NCBI RefSeq assembly: GCF_000620785.1
Contig: NZ_JIAI01000006.1
Location: 248,001 to 312,000, forward strand
Origin: Actinospineispora acaciae DSM 45401
Lineage (GTDB): Bacteria > Actinomycetota > Actinomycetes > Mycobacteriales > Pseudonocardiaceae
Direction of reading: 5' to 3'
Length of the DNA stretch: 64,000 nt
Below the pieces are notes generated by a model. The model did no database searches. It worked only from the letters and a program-made list of their open reading frames with translations, and was not told the origin of the DNA. Of this stretch, positions 1 to 7,835 are shown piece by piece. A program made the translations under genes and the position numbers. Positions within the stretch are counted from its first letter, which is position 1; every line of letters starts with the position of its first letter.

Positions 1-1154
1 CCAGCCCGGAGGGCAAGCACTACCGGGTCACCGCCACCGAGCGCCCGACGGTGGTGGTCCGCCCGCGCGGCTGGCACCTCGACGAGCGGCACGTCACCGT
101 GGACGGCGACCCGGTGGCCGGCGCGCTGGTGGACTTCGGGCTGTACTTCTTCCACAACCCGTCGGTGCCGTACTTCTACCTGCCCAAGCTGGAGAGCCAC
201 CTCGAGGCCCGGCTCTGGAACGACGTGTTCACCTTCGCGGAGAAGGCGCGCGGGGTGCCGCACGGCTCGATCAGGGCCACCGTGCTGATCGAGACGATCA
301 CCGCGGCGTTCGAGATGGAGGAGATCCTCTACGAGCTGCGCGAGCACGCCTCCGGGCTCAACGCCGGCCGCTGGGACTATCTGTTCTCGCTGATCAAGAA
401 CTTCCGCGACGCCGGGCCGGCGTTCGTGCTCCCGGACCGCAACGCGGTGACCATGGCCGCGCCGTTCATGCGCGCCTACACCGAGCTGCTGGTGGCCACC
501 TGCCACCGGCGCGGCGCGTTCGCGATCGGCGGGATGGCCGCGTTCATCCCCAGCCGGCGCGACCCGGAGGTCAACAAGCAGGCGTTCGCGAAGGTCACCG
601 AGGACAAGCAGCGGGAGGCGGGCGCCGGCTACGACGGCTCCTGGGTGGCGCACCCGGACCTGGTGCCGGTCTGTCGTGAGGTGTTCGACCAGGTGCTCGG
701 CGAGCGCCCGAACCAGCTCGACCGGCTGCGCCCGGAGGTGTCCGTGACCGCCGCCGACCTGCTCGACGTGGCGTCCACGCCCGCCGAGCCGACCGAGGCC
801 GGCCTGCGCAACGACGTCAGCGTCGGCCTGCAGTACATCGAGTCGTGGCTGCGCGGCAACGGCGCGGCCGGCATCAACAACCTGATGGAGGACGCCGCCA
901 CCGCCGAGATCGCCCGCTCGCAGATCTGGCAGTGGGTGCACGGCGCGGTGAAGCTCACCAACGGCACGCTCGTCACCGACGACCTCGTCCGGACCGTCAT
1001 CGCCGAGGAGCTGGCCGCCATCTCGGCGGCGGTCGGGGACGAGGCGTTCGCCGCCGGCCGCTGGGCGCAGGCCCGCGAGGTGTTCGAACAAGTGGCGCTG
1101 GCCGACGAGTTCGTCGACTTCCTGACCCTGCCGGCGTACGAGCTGATCGACTGA
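1..1154 (+). CDS. aceB: malate synthase, C-terminal part (5' end outside window)
   Basis: Condenses glyoxylate with acetyl-CoA to malate in the glyoxylate bypass; cytoplasmic. The open frame already runs at base 3 (SPEGKHYRV...), so the gene starts upstream and only about 383 residues are visible. Family motifs include RPRGWHLDE, GLYFFHN, PKLESHLEARLWND, RATVLIETITAAFEMEEILYEL and NAGRWDYLFSLIK, with the AFAIGGMAAFIPSR segment after the core of the beta/alpha barrel. These belong to the A-type (single-domain barrel plus C-terminal plug) malate synthases, not the longer G type. A perfect 20-bp inverted repeat begins two bases after the stop and may end the transcript. Identification is secure from motif density; the length of the missing N-terminus is not known. 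Confidence 0.95.
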   Translation, partial: SPEGKHYRVTATERPTVVVRPRGWHLDERHVTVDGDPVAGALVDFGLYFFHNPSVPYFYLPKLESHLEARLWNDVFTFAEKARGVPHGSIRATVLIETITAAFEMEEILYELREHASGLNAGRWDYLFSLIKNFRDAGPAFVLPDRNAVTMAAPFMRAYTELLVATCHRRGAFAIGGMAAFIPSRRDPEVNKQAFAKVTEDKQREAGAGYDGSWVAHPDLVPVCREVFDQVLGERPNQLDRLRPEVSVTAADLLDVASTPAEPTEAGLRNDVSVGLQYIESWLRGNGAAGINNLMEDAATAEIARSQIWQWVHGAVKLTNGTLVTDDLVRTVIAEELAAISAAVGDEAFAAGRWAQAREVFEQVALADEFVDFLTLPAYELID

Positions 1155-1156
1155 CC

Positions 1157-1202
1157 CCCGTGAGTGGTTAGCGTTGCTATGACAACGCTAACCACTCACG
1201 GG
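1157..1202. repeat. dispersed intergenic palindrome, copy 1
   Basis: Two perfect 20-bp arms (left CCCGTGAGTGGTTAGCGTTG) enclose a 6-nt loop CTATGA. It lies between the aceB stop and the leaderless GNAT promoter. Related copies are at 17233 and 23148. There is no T-run after the stem, so it is not a textbook intrinsic terminator. Confidence 0.9.
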
Positions 1203-1210
1203 TCTCGCCG

Positions 1211-1216
1211 TAGGCT
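1211..1216 (+). promoter_or_regulatory. -10 element of a leaderless promoter
   Basis: TAGGCT ends 7 nt before the GTG at 1224, the spacing expected when transcription starts at the first codon. No ribosome binding site is present. The corresponding -35 region would fall in the right arm of the palindrome at 1157-1202. Confidence 0.5.
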
Positions 1217-1223
1217 GTACGGC

Positions 1224-1700
1224 GTGGAGCTGCGCGTGGTCGGTTACGACCATCCGGACGTGGTCAAGCTGGTGGACGCCGTGCAGGAGGAGTACGTGCG
1301 GCGGTACGGCGGTCCGGACAGCGCGCCGATCGCGGCCTCGCAGTTCGCCCCGCCCAGCGGGATCTTCCTGGTCGGCTACCTGGACGGGCGGCCGGTGGCG
1401 TGCGGCGGCTGGCGGCGGCGCGAGGCCGACGGGGAGTCGGGGCTGCGCGACGGCGACGTCGAGATCAAGCGGATGTTCGTGGTGTCCGAGGCGCGCGGGC
1501 GGGGCTACTCCCGGCTGGTGCTCGGCGAGCTGGAGCGCACGGCGGCCGCCGCCGGCGGGCTGCGGATGGTGCTGGAGACCGGCACCGGCCAGCCCGAGGC
1601 GCTCGGGCTCTACACCTCGTCCGGGTACCTGCCGATCGCCAAGTTCGGGGAGTACCGCTGCTCGCCGCGCAGCCGCCACCTCGGCAAGCCGCTGGCCTGA
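1224..1700 (+). CDS. GNAT family N-acetyltransferase
   Basis: Predicted acyl-CoA dependent N-acyltransferase of 158 aa, substrate unknown. It shows the GNAT fold order: beta strands around GIFLVGYLDGRPVACGGWR, then the acetyl-CoA loop (motif A) EIKRMFVVSEARGRGYSR with its R-x-x-G-x-G-like turn, then the motif-B region ALGLYTSSGYLPIAKFGEYR, where GLYTSSGY is typical. I chose the GTG at 1224 because an upstream in-frame start would lie inside the palindrome, while a TAGGCT -10 sits at leaderless spacing from 1224. It stands alone between aceB and a gamma-carbonic-anhydrase-like gene, each with its own promoter. Confidence 0.85.
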   Translation: MELRVVGYDHPDVVKLVDAVQEEYVRRYGGPDSAPIAASQFAPPSGIFLVGYLDGRPVACGGWRRREADGESGLRDGDVEIKRMFVVSEARGRGYSRLVLGELERTAAAAGGLRMVLETGTGQPEALGLYTSSGYLPIAKFGEYRCSPRSRHLGKPLA

Positions 1701-1725
1701 CCGCCGGGCTCGTCACGCGCCTGGA

Positions 1726-1731
1726 TAGGCT
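1726..1731 (+). promoter_or_regulatory. -10 element of a leaderless promoter
   Basis: TAGGCT lies 8 nt before the ATG at 1740, identical in sequence to the element before the GNAT gene and to the one before 3007. No Shine-Dalgarno sequence lies in between. Confidence 0.5.
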
Positions 1732-1739
1732 CGGTTGCC

Positions 1740-2264
1740 ATGCCCGTCTACGCCCTCGGTGACCTCGAACCCGACATCCATCCCGACGCCTACGTACACC
1801 CGGACGCGGTGGTCATCGGCGGCGTCACGATCGGCGCGTACTCCACCGTCTGGCCGACCGCTGTGCTGCGCGGGGACGAGGGCCGGATCCTGATCGGGGA
1901 CCGGACCAGCGTGCAGGACGGCACGATCGTGCACACCACGCCCGTCCAGGACACGGTGATCGGCGACGAGTGCACCGTCGGCCACAACGTGCACATCGAG
2001 TCCGCCGTGATCGCCGACCACTGCCTGATCTCGTCCGGCTCGGTGGTGCTCAACGGCAGCAGGGTGGACGAGGGGGCGGTGGTGGCCGCCGGCGCGGTGG
2101 TGTCACCGAACATGCACGTGCCGGCGCGGCGGATGGCGCTCGGCGTGCCGGCGCGGCTGCGCGAGGGGTACGAGGTGCCGGAGGGTGCCTTCCACTACGC
2201 CGTGGAGTCCTACGTCAAGCGCGGGCAGAGGTTCCGCAACGAGCTGCGCCGGCTCGACATCTAA
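1740..2264 (+). CDS. gamma carbonic anhydrase family / hexapeptide-repeat protein
   Basis: A 174-aa left-handed beta-helix protein of the gamma-carbonic-anhydrase (YrdA/PaaY-like) family. Hexapeptide repeats run from about residue 14 (IHPDAYVHPDAVVIGGVTIG) to about 130. The metal-binding His set is present: GTIVHTT, then CTVGHNVHIES. The C-terminal helix (FHYAVESYVKRGQRFRNEL) packs against the helix in this family. Many bacterial members bind metal without proven CO2 hydration activity, so the catalytic role is inferred. It is followed 11 bp later by ung, which has its own ribosome binding site, so the two are probably cotranscribed. Confidence 0.88.
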   Translation: MPVYALGDLEPDIHPDAYVHPDAVVIGGVTIGAYSTVWPTAVLRGDEGRILIGDRTSVQDGTIVHTTPVQDTVIGDECTVGHNVHIESAVIADHCLISSGSVVLNGSRVDEGAVVAAGAVVSPNMHVPARRMALGVPARLREGYEVPEGAFHYAVESYVKRGQRFRNELRRLDI

Positions 2265-2275
2265 GGGGGAAAGAC

Positions 2276-2956
2276 GTGACCGCGAAGCCGCTGGCCGAGG
2301 TGGTCGAGGCGGGCTGGGCGACGGCGTTGGCGCCGGTCGCCGAGAAGATCACGGCGATGGGTGCGTTCCTGCGCGCCGAGATCGCCGCCGGCCGGCGCTA
2401 CCTGCCCGCCGGGGAGAACGTGCTGCGCGCCTTCCAGCAGCCCTTCGACCAGGTGCGGGTGCTCATCGTCGGGCAGGACCCGTACCCGACCCCCGGCCAC
2501 CCGGTCGGGCTGTCGTTCTCGGTGTCGCCGAGCACCCGCCCGCTGCCGCGCAGCCTGGAGAACATCTACCGGGAGTACGGCGAGGACCTCGGCCACCCGA
2601 TGCCCTCGTCCGGCGACCTGACGCCGTGGACCGAGCGCGGGGTGCTGCTGCTCAACAGGGTGCTCACGGTCGCGCCGGGGCAGCCGGCCTCGCACCGCAA
2701 CAAGGGCTGGGAGGAGGTCACCGAACAGGCCATCCGCGCGTTGGCCGCGCGGCCGAGCCCGCTGGTGGCGATCCTCTGGGGCCGCGACGCCCGCACGCTG
2801 CGGCCGATGCTCGGGGCCGGCGTGCCGTGCGTCGAGTCGGCACATCCCAGCCCGATGTCCGCGGACCGGGGCTTCTTCGGCTCCCGCCCGTTCAGCCGGG
2901 TCAACGCGCTGCTGGAGGAGCGCGGCGCGGAGCCGATCGACTGGAAGCTGCCGTAG
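2276..2956 (+). CDS. ung: uracil-DNA glycosylase
   Basis: Removes uracil from DNA to start base excision repair; especially useful in a very GC-rich genome with frequent cytosine deamination. The 226-aa protein has the family-1 UDG motifs: water-activating loop GQDPYPTPGHPVGLSFS with Asp68, LLLNRVLTV, and the minor-groove loop AHPSPMSADRGFFGSRPFS with His190. The start is the GTG at 2276, preceded by AAGGGGGA at good distance; upstream in-frame codons overlap the previous gene. In mycobacteria ung also lies near the DAK2 gene and recG, supporting conserved order. Confidence 0.96.
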   Translation: MTAKPLAEVVEAGWATALAPVAEKITAMGAFLRAEIAAGRRYLPAGENVLRAFQQPFDQVRVLIVGQDPYPTPGHPVGLSFSVSPSTRPLPRSLENIYREYGEDLGHPMPSSGDLTPWTERGVLLLNRVLTVAPGQPASHRNKGWEEVTEQAIRALAARPSPLVAILWGRDARTLRPMLGAGVPCVESAHPSPMSADRGFFGSRPFSRVNALLEERGAEPIDWKLP

Positions 2957-2967
2957 CTCGTCGTCGC

Positions 2968-3000
2968 ATTAGTGAAAGCTCTTCACTAATAAGTTAGGCT
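2968..3000 (+). promoter_or_regulatory. operator-like inverted repeat joined to a leaderless -10
   Basis: A perfect 9-bp inverted repeat (ATTAGTGAA, 5 nt, TTCACTAAT) spans 2968-2990. TAGGCT follows at 2995-3000, 6 nt before the ATG at 3007. The palindrome fills the -35/spacer zone, the position expected for a repressor (TetR or MarR type) that blocks RNA polymerase. No regulator gene is adjacent. Confidence 0.6.
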
Positions 3001-3006
3001 GCCCTC

Positions 3007-3417
3007 ATGAACTCGAACGGGGTGCATGCCGACTGGTCGGCCTGGCCGCTGGTCGTGATCGATGCGAGCGCCGTGCCGGTGAGCCGGGCGCCGAGGCTGA
3101 CGCTGGACGTGCTGGGGGCCGCGCTCGAACGCGGCGGCGACTTCGCCGTGGTCGCGCGACTGCCCACCGCGGCGGAGTCCGGCCGAGGGCGCCAGTCACC
3201 GACGGAGCGGCTCGCCCTCATCCGCGAGGTGAAGGCGATCCGGCCGGGGCTGGTGGAGCGGTGCCGGGCGCTGGTGTTCGTGCTGTCCGGCGAGGAGCGG
3301 CAGAAGCACCGGGCGAAGCTGGCCTCGTCGGGCAAGTTCTGGGGCTGCCCGGTGGAGGTCGCCGAGGTTCTCGCCGACGCCCGCGCCCTGGCCGGCGCGC
3401 GGCTGTCCGCCGACTGA
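3007..3417 (+). CDS. hypothetical protein under a palindromic operator
   Basis: Not recognised. The 136-aa soluble protein has no signal peptide or membrane segment. Visible stretches are a hydrophobic core LVVIDASAVPVSRAPRLTLDVLGAAL, a basic middle (GRGRQSPTERLALIREVKAIRPGLVERCRALVFVLSGEERQKHRAK) and WGCPVEVAEVLADARALAGARL at the end. Alternating strands and helices resemble a small alpha/beta domain, and the RCRALVFVLSGEERQ segment could be a strand-loop-helix of such a fold. The start codon is fixed by the leaderless promoter and the strong operator 17 nt upstream. A 34-codon membrane peptide frame follows one base after its stop. Function cannot be assigned. Confidence 0.7.
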   Translation: MNSNGVHADWSAWPLVVIDASAVPVSRAPRLTLDVLGAALERGGDFAVVARLPTAAESGRGRQSPTERLALIREVKAIRPGLVERCRALVFVLSGEERQKHRAKLASSGKFWGCPVEVAEVLADARALAGARLSAD

Positions 3418-3418
3418 G

Positions 3419-3523
3419 ATGTGGACGCTCGCGGCCCTGACCGCCCTGGTGGCCTACCTCGCGCGGCGCTACCGGGAACGCCGGCGTCGCTCACGCGACA
3501 ACGGGACACGCGACGATGGTTAA
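3419..3523 (+). CDS. possible 34-aa single-span membrane peptide
   Basis: The ATG is one base after the preceding stop (TGAGATG), so translation would be coupled. The peptide starts MWTLAALTALVAYLARRYRE and continues with a strongly basic, Arg-rich tail, giving an N-terminal hydrophobic span and cytoplasmic anchor. The last four bases overlap the 3' end of the convergent gene. No independent evidence beyond composition and coupling. Confidence 0.35.
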   Translation: MWTLAALTALVAYLARRYRERRRRSRDNGTRDDG

Positions 3524-4158
3524 CGATCGGCCGGCGACCCCCGCTTGACGGCCTCGATCGCGCGCCGGACCGGATGGTCGGGCGCGAATGCGAGGGCGAT
3601 CGGTGATCGGATGCCGTTCGCCGCGTGTTCGATCACCAGGCGCCGACCGCCGCCAGACCGGCGACCGTCCGGTGCGCCCAGCGAGGTGATCTCTGATCCC
3701 AGGATCGTGAGCTCCGCGGCCAGCGCCGGCCGCACCGTGAACCGGTCGGCGAACACCCGCACCTTGAGCAGCAGTGGAATCCCGAACTCCACCTTCCCGA
3801 TCCTGCCCGAGCAGCGGGCGACCGCTATCGGTGGTCCGGCCGGCCCGGGAGGCATCGCGCCCGTCCGCCTGCCGATCGCCACCGAAGAGGTCAGTAAGCA
3901 ATATGCGGCAATCAGCGTCAGCGGGTGGGTGATCCACACGCTGGTCCCATGGATATAGCTCCATTCCCACGTAGCCGGGTCAACCTCGGTGAAATGTCCA
4001 TGGCTGCCAACGAAGTACCGGCCGTCGCGCTGATAGCCGTTGGTTGCGTCCCCGCCCAATGACGCGGACTCGAACCAGGCCCAGAGGAAGTTGGCGATCC
4101 CCATGGCGACAACGACGCTCGCAAGCCACGTCAACGGCCCGATGCGACGAGCCCCCAT
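3520..4158 (-). CDS. hypothetical membrane protein with C-terminal PH-like region
   Basis: A 212-aa protein of unknown role. Two hydrophobic spans are visible: IGPLTWLASVVVAMGIANFL near residue 5-25 and WITHPLTLIAAYCLLTSSVA around residue 75-95. Between them is a polar loop rich in Asp/Gly/His, probably extracellular. The C-terminal half (VEFGIPLLLKVRVFADRF, then a strand-rich stretch, a basic Gly/Arg loop and a terminal helix DHPVRRAIEAVKR) looks like bacterial PH-domain type membrane proteins; this is inference from pattern. The start at 4158 is chosen because GAGGGGG lies 6 nt upstream; longer upstream frames lack a ribosome site. Local GC is slightly below its neighbours. Confidence 0.65.
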   Translation of the reverse strand: MGARRIGPLTWLASVVVAMGIANFLWAWFESASLGGDATNGYQRDGRYFVGSHGHFTEVDPATWEWSYIHGTSVWITHPLTLIAAYCLLTSSVAIGRRTGAMPPGPAGPPIAVARCSGRIGKVEFGIPLLLKVRVFADRFTVRPALAAELTILGSEITSLGAPDGRRSGGGRRLVIEHAANGIRSPIALAFAPDHPVRRAIEAVKRGSPADR

Positions 4159-4245
4159 TGCCGTCCCCCTCGGCATGACACTGTTACCGCGGCGATGCTG
4201 GCACGGTGGTATGGCTGGCGTCCATCGGAAAACGGCGCCGACACA

Positions 4246-4280
4246 CGAAACGCCCGGCACGCCGCGTGGCGTACCGGGCG
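4246..4280 (-). terminator. intrinsic terminator of rpmB
   Basis: On the minus strand, 13-bp arms (CGCCCGGTACGCC with GGCGTGCCGGGCG, one G-U pair) enclose a 4-nt loop and are followed by TTTCG. It sits 16 nt after the rpmB stop. Confidence 0.75.
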
Positions 4281-4296
4281 GTGCCCGAGCGTCGGC

Positions 4297-4485
4297 TCAG
4301 GCGCGGGCGACCTTGCCGGCCTTCAGGCAGGACGTGCACACGTTGAGCCGGCGGCGGGTGCCGCTCACGTTGGCGCGCACGGTCTGGATGTTCGGGTTCC
4401 AGCGGCGGTGGGTACGGCGGTGTGAGTGCGACACGGACATACCGAAGCCCGGACCCTTGCCACAGACGTCGCAGACGGCAGCCAC
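4297..4485 (-). CDS. rpmB: 50S ribosomal protein L28 (zinc-binding form)
   Basis: Large-subunit ribosomal protein of 62 aa. The start is a GTG (GTG GCT GCC GTC TGC) with GAGGAG 7 nt upstream. Motifs are VCDVCGKGPGFGMSVSHSHRRT, RRWNPNIQTVRA and RRLNVCTSCLKAGKV. The two CxxC pairs mark the C+ form, which binds zinc; many actinobacteria also carry a cysteine-free paralogue used under zinc limitation, not seen in this window. Transcribed alone, divergent from the DAK2 gene and closed by a hairpin terminator. Confidence 0.96.
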   Translation of the reverse strand: MAAVCDVCGKGPGFGMSVSHSHRRTHRRWNPNIQTVRANVSGTRRRLNVCTSCLKAGKVARA

Positions 4486-4552
4486 GTCGATAACTCCTCG
4501 TACTCGATCGGACACGCACGAACCCCGGGCTCACGCTCGGGGTAGTCCCACC

Positions 4553-4582
4553 AGGGTAACGATCCGTTCGGACGTCGACCAA
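4553..4582 (-). promoter_or_regulatory. candidate rpmB promoter
   Basis: Read on the minus strand: TTGGTC, 18 nt, TACCCT, ending about 68 nt before the rpmB start codon. The spacing fits a primary sigma factor; the -35 match is moderate. Confidence 0.45.
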
Positions 4583-4641
4583 ACCGGGGGCGGGCGGCTC
4601 GCTACGCTCGGCGGGCGGTTGAGCGGGAGGAGACGACACCG

Positions 4642-6303
4642 GTGTTGCAGGTCCTGGACGCCGCCGCGATCCGGCACTGGGCGGATCTCGCGGTGGACCT
4701 ACTGGACGAGCACCGCGCCGAGCTGGACCGGATGAACGTGTTCCCGGTCGCGGACGCGGACACCGGGACGAACCTGTCGCTGACCCTGCGCGCGGCCGCC
4801 GAGGCGCTCGGGCGCGCGCCGCTGACCTGCTCGGCCTCGGAGGTGGCCGCCGCGCTGGCCTCCGGGGCGCTGCGGGGCGCGCGGGGCAACTCCGGCGTGA
4901 TCGTCTCCCAGCTGCCGAGGGGCCTCGCCGAGGCGCTCGCCGAGGCCGGCGACGCCGGTGCCGACGGCCCGGTGCTGGCCCGCGCGCTGCGCAGGGCGGA
5001 CGAGCTGGCCAGGGCGGCGGTGAGCCGGCCCACGGAGGGCACCGTGCTGACGGTGCTCTCGGCCGCCGCGGCCTCCGCGACGTCCGCGACCGGGGCGGGC
5101 GTCACGCTGGCGGAGGTGGTGACGTCCGCCGTGGCCGGCGCCGCGGACGCGCTCGCCGAGACCCCGCGCCAGTTGCCGGTGCTGGCCAGGGCGGGGGTGG
5201 TGGACGCCGGCGGGCGCGGGCTGGCGCTGCTGCTGGAGGCGCTCGCCGAGGTGGTGACCGGCCAGCGCACCGCCCGCACCACGCGCGCCCTGGACGCCGC
5301 CGGCTTCCGCCCCCGCGACCGGGACTCGCTGATCGGCGACCGCGAGTCCGGCTCCACGGAGTTCGACTACGAGGTGATGTACCTGCTGGAGTCCAGCACC
5401 ACCGACCGGGTCGCCGCGCTGCGCCGCCGGCTGGACGAGCTGGGCGACTCGGTGGCCGTCGTCGGCGACGGCGGCCCGGACGGCGCCGGGACGTGGCACG
5501 TGCACGTGCACTGCGGCGACGTCGGCGCGGCCATCGAGGCGGGCGTCGACGCCGGCCGCCCGCGCCGGATCACGGTGGTCCGCTTCGCCGACCAGATCGC
5601 CGAACGCGACCGCCGCGACGCCCGGTTCACCCGCGAGCGCGCGGTGGTCGCCGTGTTCGCCGGCAAGGCCGTGGCCGACCTGGTACGAGCGGACGGGGTG
5701 AGCGCCCTGGTCGCCGCCCCGGACCAGCTCCCGGCGCCGGGGGAGCTGGCCGCCGCCATGGCCGGCACCCGCGCCCGGCACGTGGTGGTGCTGCCCAACG
5801 ACGTCGAGCTGACCCCGGCCGCCGAGGAGGCCGCCGACCTGGTGCGCAGCGCCGGCGTCGAGGTGGTCGTGGTGCCCACCTCGTCGGTGCTGCAGGGCCT
5901 GGCCGCGCTGGCCGTGCACGACGCCTCCCGCCGCGCCGGCGACGACGTGGTGGCGATGGCCGAGGCGGCCGCCGCGACCCGCACCGGCGTGATCCAGATC
6001 GCCACCGCCGAGGCCCTGACCTGGGTGGGCCGCTGCCGCGCCGGCGACGTGCTGGCCCTGGTGGACGGCGAGGTCGTCCTGATCGAACAGGACCTGGACG
6101 CCGCCGCCTGCCAACTCGTGGACCGCATGCTGACCACGGGCGGCGAGCTGGTCACCGTGCTCCTGGGCAGCGACGGCGGCGGCGGCCCCGACGAGCTGGG
6201 CGAGCTGCTGACCGACCACCTGCGGCACACCCACCCCGAGGTCGAGGTGGTCGTCTACCGAGGCGGCCCTGCCGAGCGCCCGGTGCAGCTCGGAGTGGAA
6301 TGA
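4642..6303 (+). CDS. DAK2 domain fusion protein (YloV/FakA-like kinase)
   Basis: A 553-aa relative of FakA, the ATP-dependent kinase that phosphorylates fatty acids held by DegV/FakB proteins. The N-terminal DAK2 (DhaL-like) nucleotide domain covers about residues 1-200 and contains NVFPVADADTGTNL, the Asp-rich Mg-binding motif, and GALRGARGNSGVIVSQ. A middle domain and a C-terminal EDD-like domain follow. The start is a GTG with GGGAGGAG upstream. No FakB homologue is in the window, so the substrate is inferred from family only. The stop TGA (6301-6303) still overlaps an ATG as ATGA, the relic of direct coupling to recG, now about 2 kb away. Confidence 0.88.
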   Translation: MLQVLDAAAIRHWADLAVDLLDEHRAELDRMNVFPVADADTGTNLSLTLRAAAEALGRAPLTCSASEVAAALASGALRGARGNSGVIVSQLPRGLAEALAEAGDAGADGPVLARALRRADELARAAVSRPTEGTVLTVLSAAAASATSATGAGVTLAEVVTSAVAGAADALAETPRQLPVLARAGVVDAGGRGLALLLEALAEVVTGQRTARTTRALDAAGFRPRDRDSLIGDRESGSTEFDYEVMYLLESSTTDRVAALRRRLDELGDSVAVVGDGGPDGAGTWHVHVHCGDVGAAIEAGVDAGRPRRITVVRFADQIAERDRRDARFTRERAVVAVFAGKAVADLVRADGVSALVAAPDQLPAPGELAAAMAGTRARHVVVLPNDVELTPAAEEAADLVRSAGVEVVVVPTSSVLQGLAALAVHDASRRAGDDVVAMAEAAAATRTGVIQIATAEALTWVGRCRAGDVLALVDGEVVLIEQDLDAAACQLVDRMLTTGGELVTVLLGSDGGGGPDELGELLTDHLRHTHPEVEVVVYRGGPAERPVQLGVE

Positions 6304-6315
6304 CCGACCTGGACA
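6295..6315 (+). repeat. 21-bp direct repeat, left copy
   Basis: Identical over 21 bp to 8271-8291. It starts GTGGAATGAC, ends CTGGACA, and contains the DAK2 stop and the first codons of the original recG reading frame. It is the left boundary of the inserted segment. Confidence 0.9.
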
Positions 6316-6481
6316 TCTCACCGCCTCGGTACGCCCCGATCGGGCTATCTGCGATCACGGTCCTCAAACCGGCTGTGACCTGCTCGAGCGTCCTTCCCAA
6401 CGGCACCCACGAGGGTGTCGACGTGATCAACCGACGACGCTCACCCAGTCACGGCGAGCAGCCCCCGCCAGCGACACCTTG

Positions 6482-6868
6482 TCACGCGTCGCGCTCGACC
6501 TGCTGGGCCAACTCAACCTCAACAGCCAAAACTCCGAGCCGTTCTTTCTCAGGTGGGTATATCTCACGAATCGTCTCTAGCATCACCGCGCGAGTCTCAT
6601 CCTCACCAAAACCGATCCGCACGGGCTCTTCAGTGTCGAGCATATCCTCGAACGTCGAATACTCGCTAACTCGAACAATTCGGGTCAAGCATGTCTCGTC
6701 ACCAGACACAAAAGCAAGCAGGTCACCCGCGGCAAGCTTCCGATTCTTCGGGTAGGCGACCCGAACCTCAACCGTCTTATCTCCGGTCGCGATCTGCCGT
6801 AGATACTGCTTGTAGATCGACATGCGCCGAACCGGCGCCGTACTGGAGTCGGTCACGACAAACTCCAT
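6482..6868 (-). CDS. ASCH domain protein
   Basis: A 128-aa protein. ASCH domains are RNA-binding beta-barrels related to PUA; some members have amidohydrolase or ribonuclease activity (family knowledge). The domain features are the N-terminal SIYKQYLRQIATGDKTVEVR (the conserved helix plus the Gly/Lys/Thr/Glu/Arg of the ligand cleft), then KNRKLAAGDLLAF, TCLTRIVRVSEYSTFEDML and a C-terminal LGVLAVEVELAQQ strand. The first codons are uncertain: ATG 6868 gives an extra MEFVVTDSSTAPVRR, and the internal ATG at 6820 (MSIYKQ) would match the domain edge. It lies inside the low-GC insert and is transcribed against recG, a likely cargo gene. Confidence 0.75.
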   Translation of the reverse strand: MEFVVTDSSTAPVRRMSIYKQYLRQIATGDKTVEVRVAYPKNRKLAAGDLLAFVSGDETCLTRIVRVSEYSTFEDMLDTEEPVRIGFGEDETRAVMLETIREIYPPEKERLGVLAVEVELAQQVERDA

Positions 6869-7367
6869 TCTCGATGAACCTCACGGAATCGCTGAACGAA
6901 GAGGCGTGTCTCGGATGACGACGCCGCCCTGGACCTCGACATCACCTCGGCACTGCCCGCGCCAGTTGTGACTGAGATAGTCCCGCTTGTTCCCGCGGCC
7001 GGCGCAAGGTCTCCCCGACAGACTCCGCGGTACCGGACACGTCGACTCCAACCGGTCGCCCGCGCCCCGGACGGTTGGCAGCGGTGCCGGGTGCGCTCGC
7101 GTCTGAGCGTACGTGACCCCCGTCTCACTGCCTTGGTTGATCTCCTTGCGGTCATGCGTCACCTATGCGCATGGCCGCGCATACCAGCCTGCGTAGGCCA
7201 CGAACAGCCACGCTGCCGTGTGTGATCAGGCACGACGCGCAAGGGCTAACCCGCGGTGTGCACCAGCATGGTGGAGCCATTCACCCACCCCGCATTGCAT
7301 TGCCGCGCGCATTCCACACACCGGTTTGTGATTGCCGAGAAGCGGCCGGGTGGTGAGTCGTTGACTG

Positions 7368-7835
7368 TTGATACGCGACCGGGCCGGGTGCGGCTGGAAG
7401 CTGGCGGTCTTGGCGCCCGCGCCGCTGTACCTGGCCGACGACGGCCAGACCCTGTACGGGTCATGGGACGTGGCGGACCTTGCCGATTTCGCCTCGCCGG
7501 ATCGAGTCGTTGATCGGGTCGTCGCTCGGCTGCTCACCCGCCGGCACCGCTACAGCTCCGACACCCTGTTTGGGGGAATCACCCGGCTGACGGAGCGCGC
7601 GTGCGCCGAGTACTCGTCCGATAGTGTGCGGCTGAGCTATCCACCCGACGCCGCGCACGTTCTCGCGGCACGTCGGCTCGCCCCCGGCGGTGATCCGGGG
7701 CTTGGTCAACCCCGACAGTCTCACGACGACGTTGCACCGGCTCCGCCGCTGCTCTACGACATGCTCGCGGTGGAGGCCGGGATGCGCAGCATGGCCAGCC
7801 ACAACACAGCACACACCGCCTGGACACCGAGATGA
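7368..7835 (+). CDS. uncertain open frame in the insert
   Basis: Not recognised; possibly a decayed gene. The frame opens at a TTG without a clear ribosome site and encodes about 155 aa. The most protein-like part is GSWDVADLADFASPDRVVDRVVARLLTRRHRY, while the C-terminus is repetitive and rich in Ala/Pro/His. Its stop overlaps the next ATG as ATGA (7832-7835), which would suggest coupling with the methyltransferase remnant. Other frames in this stretch are also open, so this could be chance. Confidence 0.25.
   Translation: MIRDRAGCGWKLAVLAPAPLYLADDGQTLYGSWDVADLADFASPDRVVDRVVARLLTRRHRYSSDTLFGGITRLTERACAEYSSDSVRLSYPPDAAHVLAARRLAPGGDPGLGQPRQSHDDVAPAPPLLYDMLAVEAGMRSMASHNTAHTAWTPR

Noticed and set aside
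1164..1223. Earlier in-frame starts for the GNAT gene, inside the palindrome
   Set aside because: They would place the start codon in the stem of a repeat that recurs elsewhere; similar starts appear in all three palindromes because of their sequence, and the family N-terminus begins at 1224.
6152..6430. Minus-strand frame crossing the left direct repeat (MITSTPSWVPLG...)
   Set aside because: Its second half is antisense DAK2 sequence and no ribosome site or family is visible.
6869..7367. Possible genes in the middle of the low-GC insert
   Set aside because: Several short frames overlap on both strands with no ribosome sites, motifs or consistent codon bias; I see only non-coding or decayed sequence.
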